From: Salegentibacter holothuriorum
Lineage (GTDB): Bacteria; Bacteroidota; Bacteroidia; Flavobacteriales; Flavobacteriaceae
Direction of reading: 5' to 3'
NCBI RefSeq assembly: GCF_900168045.1
Contig: NZ_FUYY01000002.1
Location: 856,826 to 920,825, forward strand
Length of the DNA stretch: 64,000 nucleotides
Part shown: piece by piece, positions 26,156 through 34,913 of the stretch
How positions within the stretch are numbered: the stretch's first letter is position 1
How the letters are laid out: each line of letters opens with the position of its first letter
The notes under the pieces: generated by a model
What the model was told of the DNA's origin: nothing
The model's database searches: none
The model's input: only the letters and a program-made list of their open reading frames with translations
Translations under genes and position numbers: made by a program

Positions 26156-27430
26156 TTAACTAAACTGGGTATAATAATCTCTTTCTAATTGCTCTCTGTG
26201 ATCTGGATGTGCTATAGCAATAAGTTCTTTTGCTCTTTGCTTGAGGTTTTTCCCATAGAGGTTTACAACACCATATTCTGTTGCTATATAATGCACGTGT
26301 GCCCTTGTGGTGGTTACACCGGCACCTTCTTTTAAAAAAGGTACTATTTTGGAGATTCCGTTTTTGGTAATAGAAGGCATGGCGATAATAGGTTTGCCGC
26401 CTTCAGAAAGGGCTGCACCTCTTATAAAATCCATTTGCCCGCCAACTCCAGAGAATTGATATTTCCCAATCGTATCGGCACAAACCTGGCCGGTTAGATC
26501 TATTTCTATAGCCGAATTTATTGCAGTCACTTTTGGATTACGCCTAATAATAGCAGTATCGTTTGTATATGCCGCTTCTTTAAAATGAACTATAGGATTA
26601 TCGTCTATAAAATTATATAAATCAGGTGAACCCAGCGCAAAACAAGTAACCAGTTTTCCTGTTTTTATTTCTTTGTTTGCACCCGTGATCACACCAGATT
26701 CAACAAGTGGTAAAATTCCGTCAGAAAACATTTCGGTATGAATTCCCAGGTTTTTATGGTTTTGAAGGTTGCTTAAAACCACATTAGGAATACCCCCAAT
26801 ACCCATTTGTAGGGTAGCACCATCTTCAATTAATTCGGCAACATGTTTACCTATTTGCTTTTCAATTTCGGTGGGCTCTGTAATGCTTTTGGCAAAAATA
26901 GGTTCATTTACTTCTATGGCCGCATCAATTTGGCTACTGTGAATAATCCCGTCACCGTGTGTTCTGGGAACTTTTGGGTTTATTTGTGCAATTACTTTTT
27001 TTGCGGTTTGAATAGCTGGTAAAGTGATATCTACGGAAGCCCCAAGTGAGCAATAGCCGTGTTTATCGGGAGGGGAAACCTGTATAAATGCTACATCTAA
27101 TGGGAGAAGATTTCTTCTGAAAAGATTGTGAATTTCACTTAAGAAAATAGGAATATATGTGCTTTTATTAGAATTAATTGCACTTCTCACGTTTCCGGCA
27201 ACAAAGCAGCTATTAATATGAAAAGCTTTTGAGTAAGGTTCTTCGGTATATTTTGCTTTTCCTTCTGTATGAATTTGAAGAATTTCTACATCTGTCAATT
27301 CATTATAGCGCTCGCATAATGCATTAATTAGTGTTATAGGCGTCATTGCAGCACCCTGAATAAAAATACGATTACCCGAGTTTACTATAGCAACAGCCTG
27401 CTGGGCCGATAATATCTTTGGATTGTTCAC
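26156..27430 (-). CDS. acetyl-CoA hydrolase/transferase family (4-hydroxybutyrate CoA-transferase-like)
   Basis: 424 residues. A class I CoA-transferase with the CoA-binding GGIPNVVLSN region, the catalytic Glu in HTEMFSDG (about residue 233), and the C-terminal GVGGQMDFIRGA and GAGVTTTRAHVHYIATEYG motifs. Relatives move CoA between acetyl-CoA and 4-hydroxybutyrate, succinate or other short acids. The exact acid cannot be read from sequence. It is 4 nt downstream of a YceI-like gene and likely co-transcribed. Confidence 0.88.
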   Translation of the reverse strand: MNNPKILSAQQAVAIVNSGNRIFIQGAAMTPITLINALCERYNELTDVEILQIHTEGKAKYTEEPYSKAFHINSCFVAGNVRSAINSNKSTYIPIFLSEIHNLFRRNLLPLDVAFIQVSPPDKHGYCSLGASVDITLPAIQTAKKVIAQINPKVPRTHGDGIIHSSQIDAAIEVNEPIFAKSITEPTEIEKQIGKHVAELIEDGATLQMGIGGIPNVVLSNLQNHKNLGIHTEMFSDGILPLVESGVITGANKEIKTGKLVTCFALGSPDLYNFIDDNPIVHFKEAAYTNDTAIIRRNPKVTAINSAIEIDLTGQVCADTIGKYQFSGVGGQMDFIRGAALSEGGKPIIAMPSITKNGISKIVPFLKEGAGVTTTRAHVHYIATEYGVVNLYGKNLKQRAKELIAIAHPDHREQLERDYYTQFS

Positions 27431-27434
27431 AATT

Positions 27435-28013
27435 TTAAGTTTTTATATTTAAATTAAAATCGATCTCAATTTCTTCATCTATTACAATTAAGCCAAAAAT
27501 TTTGGTAGGTGCTTGTAGATTAAAGTCTTTGATGTTTAGTTCTAATTTGCCTTCAAAACGAATTTCGTTTTTCCAGGTGATTTCAATTGGAAAGCGGTAA
27601 TCGTTTTCAATTCCTGCAATGGTAAAACTTAATGTTACTGTAGCGTCGTCTTCCTTGTTGAGATCTATTTTTTTTATTTTCAAAAAAATCTCCGGGTATT
27701 TTTCAGTTTTGAGAAGGTCGTGAAAATCTTTATTGATTTTCCTGTGTCCACAGTCAAAATTTTTATTTTCCAAGGTAAGGATACTGTTTTTGAAGATTAG
27801 GGCACGTTCTTTATCAATATAGTGAACCTTAAAGCTTTCGTTTTTAAAGGAAAGTGGATTAAAATCACATTTAAATTCATTGATGTTTGTAGTGCCGGCA
27901 ATACTTAGGCTACTGTTGGGCAGGATGACAATTTCGCGGGTCTCTAAGCTAGTTTGTGCCAGGCCCGAAAAACTAAGAAATAAAGCGAATAAAAATAGGA
28001 AGTAAGTTTTCAT
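27435..28013 (-). CDS. YceI-like secreted protein
   Basis: 192 residues with a signal peptide (TYFLFLFALFLSFSGLAQ) and a YceI-type pattern (LSIAGTTNINEFKCDF, FDCGHRKINKDFHDLLK, YPEIFLKIKKI). YceI proteins are periplasmic lipocalin-like barrels that bind isoprenoid-type ligands. It starts the operon with the CoA-transferase gene and is a diverged relative of the YceI protein at 29449-30036. Confidence 0.82.
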   Translation of the reverse strand: MKTYFLFLFALFLSFSGLAQTSLETREIVILPNSSLSIAGTTNINEFKCDFNPLSFKNESFKVHYIDKERALIFKNSILTLENKNFDCGHRKINKDFHDLLKTEKYPEIFLKIKKIDLNKEDDATVTLSFTIAGIENDYRFPIEITWKNEIRFEGKLELNIKDFNLQAPTKIFGLIVIDEEIEIDFNLNIKT

Positions 28014-28083
28014 CCTGATTAAATTAGGGCATTTTTATAAAGATATGCAATAGATTTTTACTGAAAACTTGCTGAAATCAGAA

Positions 28084-28127
28084 AATAAAAAGCCCCGGAG
28101 AATCTCTTAGAGATAACATCCGGGGCT
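28084..28127 (-). terminator. terminator of the yceI-porin operon
   Basis: The stem AGCCCCGGA / TCCGGGGCT with a 19-nt loop; on the minus strand a T-rich tract (TTTTTATTTTC) follows. It lies 12 nt past the porin stop. Confidence 0.8.
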
Positions 28128-28138
28128 CAACATTCAAC

Positions 28139-29425
28139 TTAAAAACTAATCGCTGCTTCTAGCGTAATCCCGTTGAATTGACCTCCATTGTTTATGTCTC
28201 CTACAGGGTAGTCGTTGTACTCCTGGTTAACATATTCCAATTTAGCAAGAATGTTCTTTGTCATGAACCAACCTGCACCTAATTGGAAGCGGTTTACGCT
28301 AATGTCAGTATTATTGTCAAGTTCACCGTCTACAGTGCTATAACGACCTCCTAAGTAGAAATCTTCGTTTGCACCAAATCTGTAAAGAAGCTCACCTGCA
28401 TAGTGGTTGTATGTTCTTGAATCAGTATCGTTTTTGTCTTGACCACTTATAGTTTCAATGATTCCGAAGAATTCAAGTCCGCCATATTTAATGAATGGGT
28501 TGATCATTACAGATGTCATCTCATTTTTGAAAGATGGGTTGATACGTCCAGCTCTAAATCCAGGCCCGTTTCCATCAACATCAGTCATTACGTTGTAGTA
28601 ACGAGTACCTGCACGGTCACCTGTGTAAAGGTAGTTACCACGGCCGTAGTTATGTCCACTGTGTAAAAGAGATCCAGTTAATCTAAATCTAAAGTCCTCA
28701 TTAATTTGGTTGTCATATCCAAGTTTTGCAAGGAAAGTAGGGTCTGTTTCACCATCACCGGCAGTAGACTGGTTTAATTTACCGTTTGTAAATCCTACCA
28801 TACCTAACCAAGGGCCGTTGAACATATATACTTCAGCACCTACTTCTGTAGTAAAACTGTCCATTAAATAGTTTCCTACAAATGGGTTGTGAAGTGAGTG
28901 AGCATTGTCTGTTCTTCTAAAGTGTGCATCACCATAGTTACTTTCCATGTGACCTATTTTAATTCTCAGGTGATCCATAAGACCTTGAGCAAACCCTTCG
29001 CTTACGAAGTCTAATTTGTCAATCTGGATATAACCACCTTTTACATAGGCTTCAGTATGGTGTTGAGAAGAAAGATATGTTCTTAAGTGCATTCTAACGC
29101 CATCGTAAAGCAATACATCAAGATCAAGGTTAGCAGTTGCAAGGTTAAAGTTAGCTTCAAGATTTTGAAGTTCAGCCGCATCAGATTCGTGATCTAGTGA
29201 CTGGAACTGGATAGTAGATGCACCACCTACTCTTACCTGTACTCCATCAAACTCAGTATCAGTATCTTTTTTAGCTTCAAAATCATTGACACCGCGTTGG
29301 TCTCTTTCTCTAAAGTTAGAAAGATCTCTGTCCCATATAGTTTTTCCTTCTACCTCTTGTGCTTGTGCCTGAAAGCCTGCCGCCATCATTAAGGCAATTC
29401 CGAAATATTTAATTGAATTTCTCAT
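28139..29425 (-). CDS. porin-like outer-membrane beta-barrel protein
   Basis: 428 residues with a signal peptide ending AAGFQAQAQ and beta-strand alternation to a C-terminal aromatic, GITLEAAISF. Repeated strands such as VRMHLRTYLSSQ, LGGRYSTVDGEL and LAKLEYVNQEY suggest a 14-16-strand barrel. I cannot assign a substrate. It follows a YceI gene by 23 nt and ends with a strong terminator, so the pair forms an operon. Confidence 0.78.
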   Translation of the reverse strand: MRNSIKYFGIALMMAAGFQAQAQEVEGKTIWDRDLSNFRERDQRGVNDFEAKKDTDTEFDGVQVRVGGASTIQFQSLDHESDAAELQNLEANFNLATANLDLDVLLYDGVRMHLRTYLSSQHHTEAYVKGGYIQIDKLDFVSEGFAQGLMDHLRIKIGHMESNYGDAHFRRTDNAHSLHNPFVGNYLMDSFTTEVGAEVYMFNGPWLGMVGFTNGKLNQSTAGDGETDPTFLAKLGYDNQINEDFRFRLTGSLLHSGHNYGRGNYLYTGDRAGTRYYNVMTDVDGNGPGFRAGRINPSFKNEMTSVMINPFIKYGGLEFFGIIETISGQDKNDTDSRTYNHYAGELLYRFGANEDFYLGGRYSTVDGELDNNTDISVNRFQLGAGWFMTKNILAKLEYVNQEYNDYPVGDINNGGQFNGITLEAAISF

Positions 29426-29448
29426 TGTAATAGTTTTAAATTGAATAG

Positions 29449-30036
29449 TTATTTAGAAAATGTTGATTTGAATTTAATAGTTAGTTCTTCTCCTGTTGTA
29501 ATTGTTCCAAACATAGCAGTAGGAGGGTCTACTTTGAAATGCGTCATATTGATATTTTGTTTGCCATTAATTTGTAATTTATTTCCATTTAATTTAACTG
29601 TGAATTCTACAGGAACCTGTTTAGAAACTCCTGAAATTTTTAGTGTAGCAAGACCATCTACCTGGTAAGTGTCGCTACCTTTAGCTTCAATTTTTTTAAC
29701 TTCTTCAAGTTGAAATTCTATGTTTTTATATTCGCTAGTGTTAAGCGCTTTATAAGCATTTTTGTCCATTCCACCTTTTCCGCTATCTAAACTTTCGGCA
29801 GCAACGCTAACCTCTAGGCTGGAAATTCCTGTAAGTTTTCCTTCTTCTGTAGTGATTGTGGCGTTACCTTTTTTAGAATTAGCCTTCATTTCCCAGTCGT
29901 GGATATTAGAAGTTCCTTCAACAATAATTTCTGAAGAATTGTCCATTCTAAAATTTTGGCCAATCATACTTCCTGCGGTTAGCAACATAAAAAACACTCC
30001 TGTGAGTAGTAATTGATATGATTTTAAAACATTCAT
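29449..30036 (-). CDS. YceI family protein
   Basis: 195 residues with a signal peptide, then SSEIIVEGTSNIHDWEMKA and KNAYKALNTSEYKNIEFQL, both classic YceI strands, and a C-terminal KVDPPTAMFGTITTGEE segment matching the second YceI here (APTKIFGLIVIDEE). A secreted lipid-binding barrel. First gene of the operon with the porin-like gene; probable CAACTTTG -7-like sequence about 30 nt upstream on the minus strand. Confidence 0.87.
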   Translation of the reverse strand: MNVLKSYQLLLTGVFFMLLTAGSMIGQNFRMDNSSEIIVEGTSNIHDWEMKANSKKGNATITTEEGKLTGISSLEVSVAAESLDSGKGGMDKNAYKALNTSEYKNIEFQLEEVKKIEAKGSDTYQVDGLATLKISGVSKQVPVEFTVKLNGNKLQINGKQNINMTHFKVDPPTAMFGTITTGEELTIKFKSTFSK

Positions 30037-30301
30037 GATATTAGGTTTTTAAGTTGATACAAAGTTGGGGTAGAAATTCAGCAGAATTTATGACGAGAGT
30101 CAGGTTTGCGCAGATTTAATTTAAGACTTGTTGGGGATTTGCATGGAGTAAACTCCTTGTTTATTAATACTTTACAAGGGCTAAAACGTTTTCGAATCGC
30201 CTATTTTAAGATTTTTCTTCTACTGCAAAACTAATAAAACTTGTAGGAATTACATAGAGATTATGTAGGAATAGTGCTGTTTACCTGGTAAATTAAATAG
30301 C

Positions 30302-31180
30302 TTAATAATAAAGCTCATCGGTTTTTAGGTTTAGAAACCTTGAGGTGGCAAAAAAGGTGCTTAACCAGGTAATTAACACTCCCAATGCAAACACCCCTAT
30401 AAACAAACCGGCAAGTAGTTTAACGTCTGAAGTTAAAGAGAGTTGGGGGAAACTGTTGTTAAGGTAATATAATGCGCCTGCCATTCCTGTAAGGGCAATT
30501 ATAGCTCCAATTATTCCCAGTTTTACGCTTTGCCAGATAAATGGCCTGCGAATAAATCCTTTGGTAGCACCTACCATTTGCATGGTTTTTATAATAAATC
30601 GTTTAGAATATACTGAAAGTCTAATGGAACTGTTTATAAGCAATACCGCAATAAATGTGAAAACTCCGCTGGCAATAAGTACCCATAAACTAATTTTCTT
30701 TACGTTTTCATTTAAAAGAGCGATAAGTGGTTTATCGTAAACCACCTCATCTACGAAATTTTTAGAAATAAGATCTGTTGCAATGGCATCTACCTGTTCG
30801 CCAGAGACAAAATCGGCATTCATATAAACATCTATGGAATTTTGTAAAGGGTTATAACCTAAAAAGTCCATAAAATCTTCGCCTATTTCCTTGCTATGTG
30901 CCTCGGCTGCTTCCTCTTTAGAAACATAGGTGGTAGACTTAGTATAATCTGCCATAGCCAGGCTTTTCTTGAGTTGTTCTATTTCAACTTCTTTGGCATT
31001 ATCTTTTAAATATACCGTAAGAGCGATTTGTTCTTTAAAATGATCGGCTACTTTTTTGGTGTTTAAAACCAGCAATCCCAGCATTCCCAATAAAAAAAGT
31101 ACTAAAGCAATACTAATCACTACCGAAAAATAAGAAGATACCAGGCGGCGTTTCTGGTATTTTTCAAAGGATGTGCTCAT
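30302..31180 (-). CDS. ftsX: FtsX, cell-division ABC-type permease
   Basis: 292 residues with FtsX topology: one N-terminal helix (about 17-40), a periplasmic loop (45-160, with ALTVYLKDNAKEVEIEQLK and the YVSKEEA motif), and three C-terminal helices (about 165-290) including the MQMVGATKGFIRRPF signature. With FtsE it links peptidoglycan hydrolases to the division ring. ftsE is not adjacent, as in many Bacteroidota. Intact. Confidence 0.93.
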   Translation of the reverse strand: MSTSFEKYQKRRLVSSYFSVVISIALVLFLLGMLGLLVLNTKKVADHFKEQIALTVYLKDNAKEVEIEQLKKSLAMADYTKSTTYVSKEEAAEAHSKEIGEDFMDFLGYNPLQNSIDVYMNADFVSGEQVDAIATDLISKNFVDEVVYDKPLIALLNENVKKISLWVLIASGVFTFIAVLLINSSIRLSVYSKRFIIKTMQMVGATKGFIRRPFIWQSVKLGIIGAIIALTGMAGALYYLNNSFPQLSLTSDVKLLAGLFIGVFALGVLITWLSTFFATSRFLNLKTDELYY

Positions 31181-31462
31181 AGGGCGATTTCAGATTTTTT
31201 GTAAAAATAAAAAAGATAAGCGTTCAATATATTTAAAACGTTTAAAGTTTGAAAAAATTAGCGAAGACAAAAAATATTTTTCCCCGAACCTACAATAAGT
31301 TATACTTGATAATTTCTAAATTCGTCAAGCTGATTTCTTGTTTCAGCTTCTAATATGTTCATTAACTTAGATGCTGAAATATCCCGAAGTTTCGGGGGAG
31401 AATAAGAATTTCAATCAATTTTTAGACATACTTTTTAATTAATCTCAAAAAGCACAAAACTT

Positions 31463-32389
31463 ATGAATATTTTAATCTTCGGAACCGGAGGCGTAGGAGG
31501 CTATTTTGGTGGAAAACTCGCTCAAGCTGGTTTTAACGTGACGCTTATTGCCCGCGGTAAACACCTGGAGGCGATTAAGAAAAACGGACTTGAAGTTGAA
31601 AGTATCAATGGGGATTTTAAAGTGAAACCTAAACTCGCAACTGATAGTTTAGCTGAAGTTCCTACTCCAGATCTGGTGATTTTAGGAGTTAAATCCTGGC
31701 AAATACAGAAAGTAGCAAAGCAACTGAAACCTGTTATTTCGACTGAAACCATGGTTTTACCACTACAAAATGGAGCAAATAATGTTGAAGAATTACTGGA
31801 AATTTTACCGAACCAAAATGTGTTGGCCGGGCTTTGCCACCTTATAAGCTTTGTGGAACGTCCGGGAAAGATAAAACACGTTTCTTTTGAACCCAGAATC
31901 ACTTTCGGCGAAATTGATAATTCAAATTCAGAAAGAATTCAAAGCTTAAAGACGATTTTTGATAAGGCAAAAATCACCAATCTTAATCCTGAAAATATTC
32001 AGCTGGAAATTTGGAAGAAGTTTTTGTTTATTGCCACAATTAGCGGTCTTGGCGGGCTAACCCGGGTTTCTATAGATAAAATTAGGGAAGGCGAATATTT
32101 ATATGATCTATTGCTAAAAACCGCTAGGGAAATTAAATTGGTAGCAAATGCTAAGGGAATTCCACTGGCAGAAGAACATCTGGAAAAGGCTTTTGAGATC
32201 ATTCAAAATCAATCACAGGGAACTACCGCTTCTACACAACGCGATATTATGGCAGGAAGACCTTCAGAATTAGAGAATTTCAACGGATTTATAGTAAAAG
32301 AAGCCCAAAAATTAGGCATTGCAACACCCGTAAATAAAATGATCTACGAGTGTCTATTGCCTATGGAAAAGGAAGCGAGGAATACTTAA
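31463..32389 (+). CDS. panE: 2-dehydropantoate 2-reductase
   Basis: 308 residues. The NADPH-binding Rossmann motif MNILIFGTGGVGGYFGGKLA, the PLQNG substrate loop, catalytic Lys in IWKKFLFIATISG (about residue 192) and the C-terminal TTASTQRDIMAGRPSELENFNG motif. It reduces ketopantoate to pantoate in coenzyme A synthesis. The stop abuts the convergent GH31 gene with no gap. Some homologues act on other 2-keto acids. Confidence 0.9.
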   Translation: MNILIFGTGGVGGYFGGKLAQAGFNVTLIARGKHLEAIKKNGLEVESINGDFKVKPKLATDSLAEVPTPDLVILGVKSWQIQKVAKQLKPVISTETMVLPLQNGANNVEELLEILPNQNVLAGLCHLISFVERPGKIKHVSFEPRITFGEIDNSNSERIQSLKTIFDKAKITNLNPENIQLEIWKKFLFIATISGLGGLTRVSIDKIREGEYLYDLLLKTAREIKLVANAKGIPLAEEHLEKAFEIIQNQSQGTTASTQRDIMAGRPSELENFNGFIVKEAQKLGIATPVNKMIYECLLPMEKEARNT

Positions 32390-34801
32390 CTATTCCTCGT
32401 TTCCTCCATTTAAATCTAATATAGAAAAGTTTTCATCTATCATTAATGTAAGGCATCCGTTACTATGCAGCTGTTCCAGGGATTTAGTTTCATTGTCCAA
32501 TTGAATATTTTTTACATCAAACGGCAATCCGTGTATCTGTAGTTTAAATTTCTTACAATCAGATTCAAAAGAACCTTCTTTATGCTGCTGAATAACCAGC
32601 TGATTTTTTCTTCCGGTAAGTTTAAAGCTTCTTAAGCAAAAACGCCCTTTGGTATAGTCGTAACCATCTTGAGCATCTTCAAAGAACTGAGAATCTTCCT
32701 TTCCTTTTTTGTAATAAATGTCTAAGGTAATTTCCTCTATCTTTTTTTCTCCCACGTATTGTTGCACGGGATATTTCGGGATAATTGCGCCCTCTTTTAT
32801 AAAAACAGGCATACTATCCAGGTCGGCATCTACCCACATTTCTTTTCCGCCTTTAACCAATTCATCGGTCCAGTAGTTATACCATTGCCCTCGCGGAATA
32901 TACATACGTCTACCTTTAGCGTTAGGTTCTAGAACTGGGCAGGCAAGTATACTGTTGCCAAAAATAAATTCGTCTATCCTGTAATGGGTGTTCACGTCTT
33001 CCTGGTCAAACATTACCAGAGATTTTACCAACGGGATTCCTTTTTCGGTATAATCCCAAAAAGCGGTATATAGATACGGAAGGAGTTGGTAGCGTAATTC
33101 AATGAATTTACGTACAATATCGGTAATATCTTCACCAAAAGTCCAGGGTTCCTGGTCGCCGTGATCTCCGGAAGAATGTACTCTGAAAAATGGGTGAAAG
33201 GTTGCTAATTGAATCCACCTGGTAAAAAGTTCACCGTGAGGTTGTTCAGCAAAACCACCAATATCACTTCCGGCGAATGAAAAACCGGACATAGCCAGGC
33301 GCTGTACCTGCACATTAGCGATCCACAAATGTTCCCAATTCGCGATATTATCTCCGGTCCAGGTTGAGGTATATCTTTGCGTTCCCGAATAAGCCGCTCT
33401 TGTAATTACAAACGGACGTTTAGGATGCGAGAATTTTTTTACTCCGTGGTAGGTTGCGCGTGCCATTTGCATCCCATAAATATTGTGGGCTTTTCTATGA
33501 CTGCAGGGATTTTCATCATAATTGTGCCTTACATCGTGCGGAAAGGTCTTATTGGGTACTTCCATTACCGCAGGCTCGTTCATATCGTTCCAGATACCTT
33601 TAACACCTATATCTTCAATTAATTCTTTGAATAATCCAGACCACCATTCTCTTACTTTAGGATTGGTGAAATCTGGGAAATAACATTCGCCAGGCCAAAC
33701 TTTTCCTTTAATATAAGGACCATCGGCACGTTTACAGAAATAATCGTTTTCAAGTCCTTCTTTGTATACCCAGTAATTTTTATCAATTTTAATCCCCGGA
33801 TCTATAATTGCTACAGTTTTAAAACCATCATCTTCAAGTTCCTTCACCATTCGTTTTGGATCTGGGAAATATTCTTTGTTCCAGGTAAAGCAACGGAAAC
33901 CTTCCATGTAATCTATATCCAAATAAATAGCATCACAAGGAATCTGCAATTCCCTAAATTTAGAAGTGATTGCTTTTACCTTGCTTTCAGGATAATAACT
34001 CCATTTACATTGGTGAAATCCTAAAGCCCAAAGTGGTGGTAGATCTGGTTTTCCGGTAAGATCGGTATAGTATTCTACAACATCGGTCATTTTTGGGCCG
34101 TAGATAAAATAATAATTCATCTCGCCACCTTGTGCCCAAAAACTGGTAACAAAACGTCTTTCCTGGGCAAAATCAAAATATGATCTAAAAGTATTATCAA
34201 AGAAGATTCCGTAGGCTTTTTTATTATGAAGCCCGGTGTAAAACGGAATGGTTTTATAAATAGGATCGGTATCTTTTCCGTAGGCATAAGAGTCGGTTAC
34301 CCAGTTTTCAAAGCGTTTTCCTTTTAAATTTAGATTTCCCGGTTTGTCGCCAAGTCCAAAATAGCTTTCCCCATCGTGAGAAACCTTACTCATTTTTACA
34401 ATATCACCGCCAAACTCATAACTATCTTCCCAATGGAAACCCAGTTCGTCCTGGTTTATCAAGCTTCCGTCTGCCTTATCATAGATCTTGATGAGTAAAC
34501 CTTTCTTGGAGACCTCGCATATAATCTTGGAAGTGGTAATACTGTAACAATCTTCCTTTTCTTCAATATCTAACTGGTTGTAACCAATACTCGCATATTT
34601 GGTGATTGCATAAGAAAAATCATTAGCAAACATACCGGTTGTAGAATACCTAAACCGCAGTAAGCCATCTCTAAGAATTGTGATTTGTAAAGCCACATCG
34701 TTTTCTGTGGTAAAATAAAGCGTATCAACATCTTTGCGAAAAGAAATTACATTAGATGGAAATGCGTTTCCTTTTTGTTCTAACTCGGTATTCGTGATCA
34801 T
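32390..34801 (-). CDS. alpha-glucosidase, glycoside hydrolase family 31
   Basis: 803 residues with an N-terminal beta domain, a (beta/alpha)8 barrel and C-terminal beta domains. The catalytic nucleophile is Asp in WNDMNEPAVM (about residue 408), with the family motifs IYLDIDYMEGFRCFTWN and TRAAYSGTQRYTSTWTGD. It cleaves terminal alpha-glucosyl units, probably in the cytoplasm as no signal peptide is seen. It is the last gene of the glycogen cluster, 112 nt after glgB, which supports a role in glycogen or maltodextrin turnover. Confidence 0.93.
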   Translation of the reverse strand: MITNTELEQKGNAFPSNVISFRKDVDTLYFTTENDVALQITILRDGLLRFRYSTTGMFANDFSYAITKYASIGYNQLDIEEKEDCYSITTSKIICEVSKKGLLIKIYDKADGSLINQDELGFHWEDSYEFGGDIVKMSKVSHDGESYFGLGDKPGNLNLKGKRFENWVTDSYAYGKDTDPIYKTIPFYTGLHNKKAYGIFFDNTFRSYFDFAQERRFVTSFWAQGGEMNYYFIYGPKMTDVVEYYTDLTGKPDLPPLWALGFHQCKWSYYPESKVKAITSKFRELQIPCDAIYLDIDYMEGFRCFTWNKEYFPDPKRMVKELEDDGFKTVAIIDPGIKIDKNYWVYKEGLENDYFCKRADGPYIKGKVWPGECYFPDFTNPKVREWWSGLFKELIEDIGVKGIWNDMNEPAVMEVPNKTFPHDVRHNYDENPCSHRKAHNIYGMQMARATYHGVKKFSHPKRPFVITRAAYSGTQRYTSTWTGDNIANWEHLWIANVQVQRLAMSGFSFAGSDIGGFAEQPHGELFTRWIQLATFHPFFRVHSSGDHGDQEPWTFGEDITDIVRKFIELRYQLLPYLYTAFWDYTEKGIPLVKSLVMFDQEDVNTHYRIDEFIFGNSILACPVLEPNAKGRRMYIPRGQWYNYWTDELVKGGKEMWVDADLDSMPVFIKEGAIIPKYPVQQYVGEKKIEEITLDIYYKKGKEDSQFFEDAQDGYDYTKGRFCLRSFKLTGRKNQLVIQQHKEGSFESDCKKFKLQIHGLPFDVKNIQLDNETKSLEQLHSNGCLTLMIDENFSILDLNGGNEE

Positions 34802-34913
34802 ATTTTATAATGGATTACTGTAAGGTGAAAAAACAGAATAGTTTGCAAATATAAGTTAGAATTATTAAAGTATTTGTGAGTGTTTATTAAGTGTATCGTT
34901 ATTGTTTATTTAA

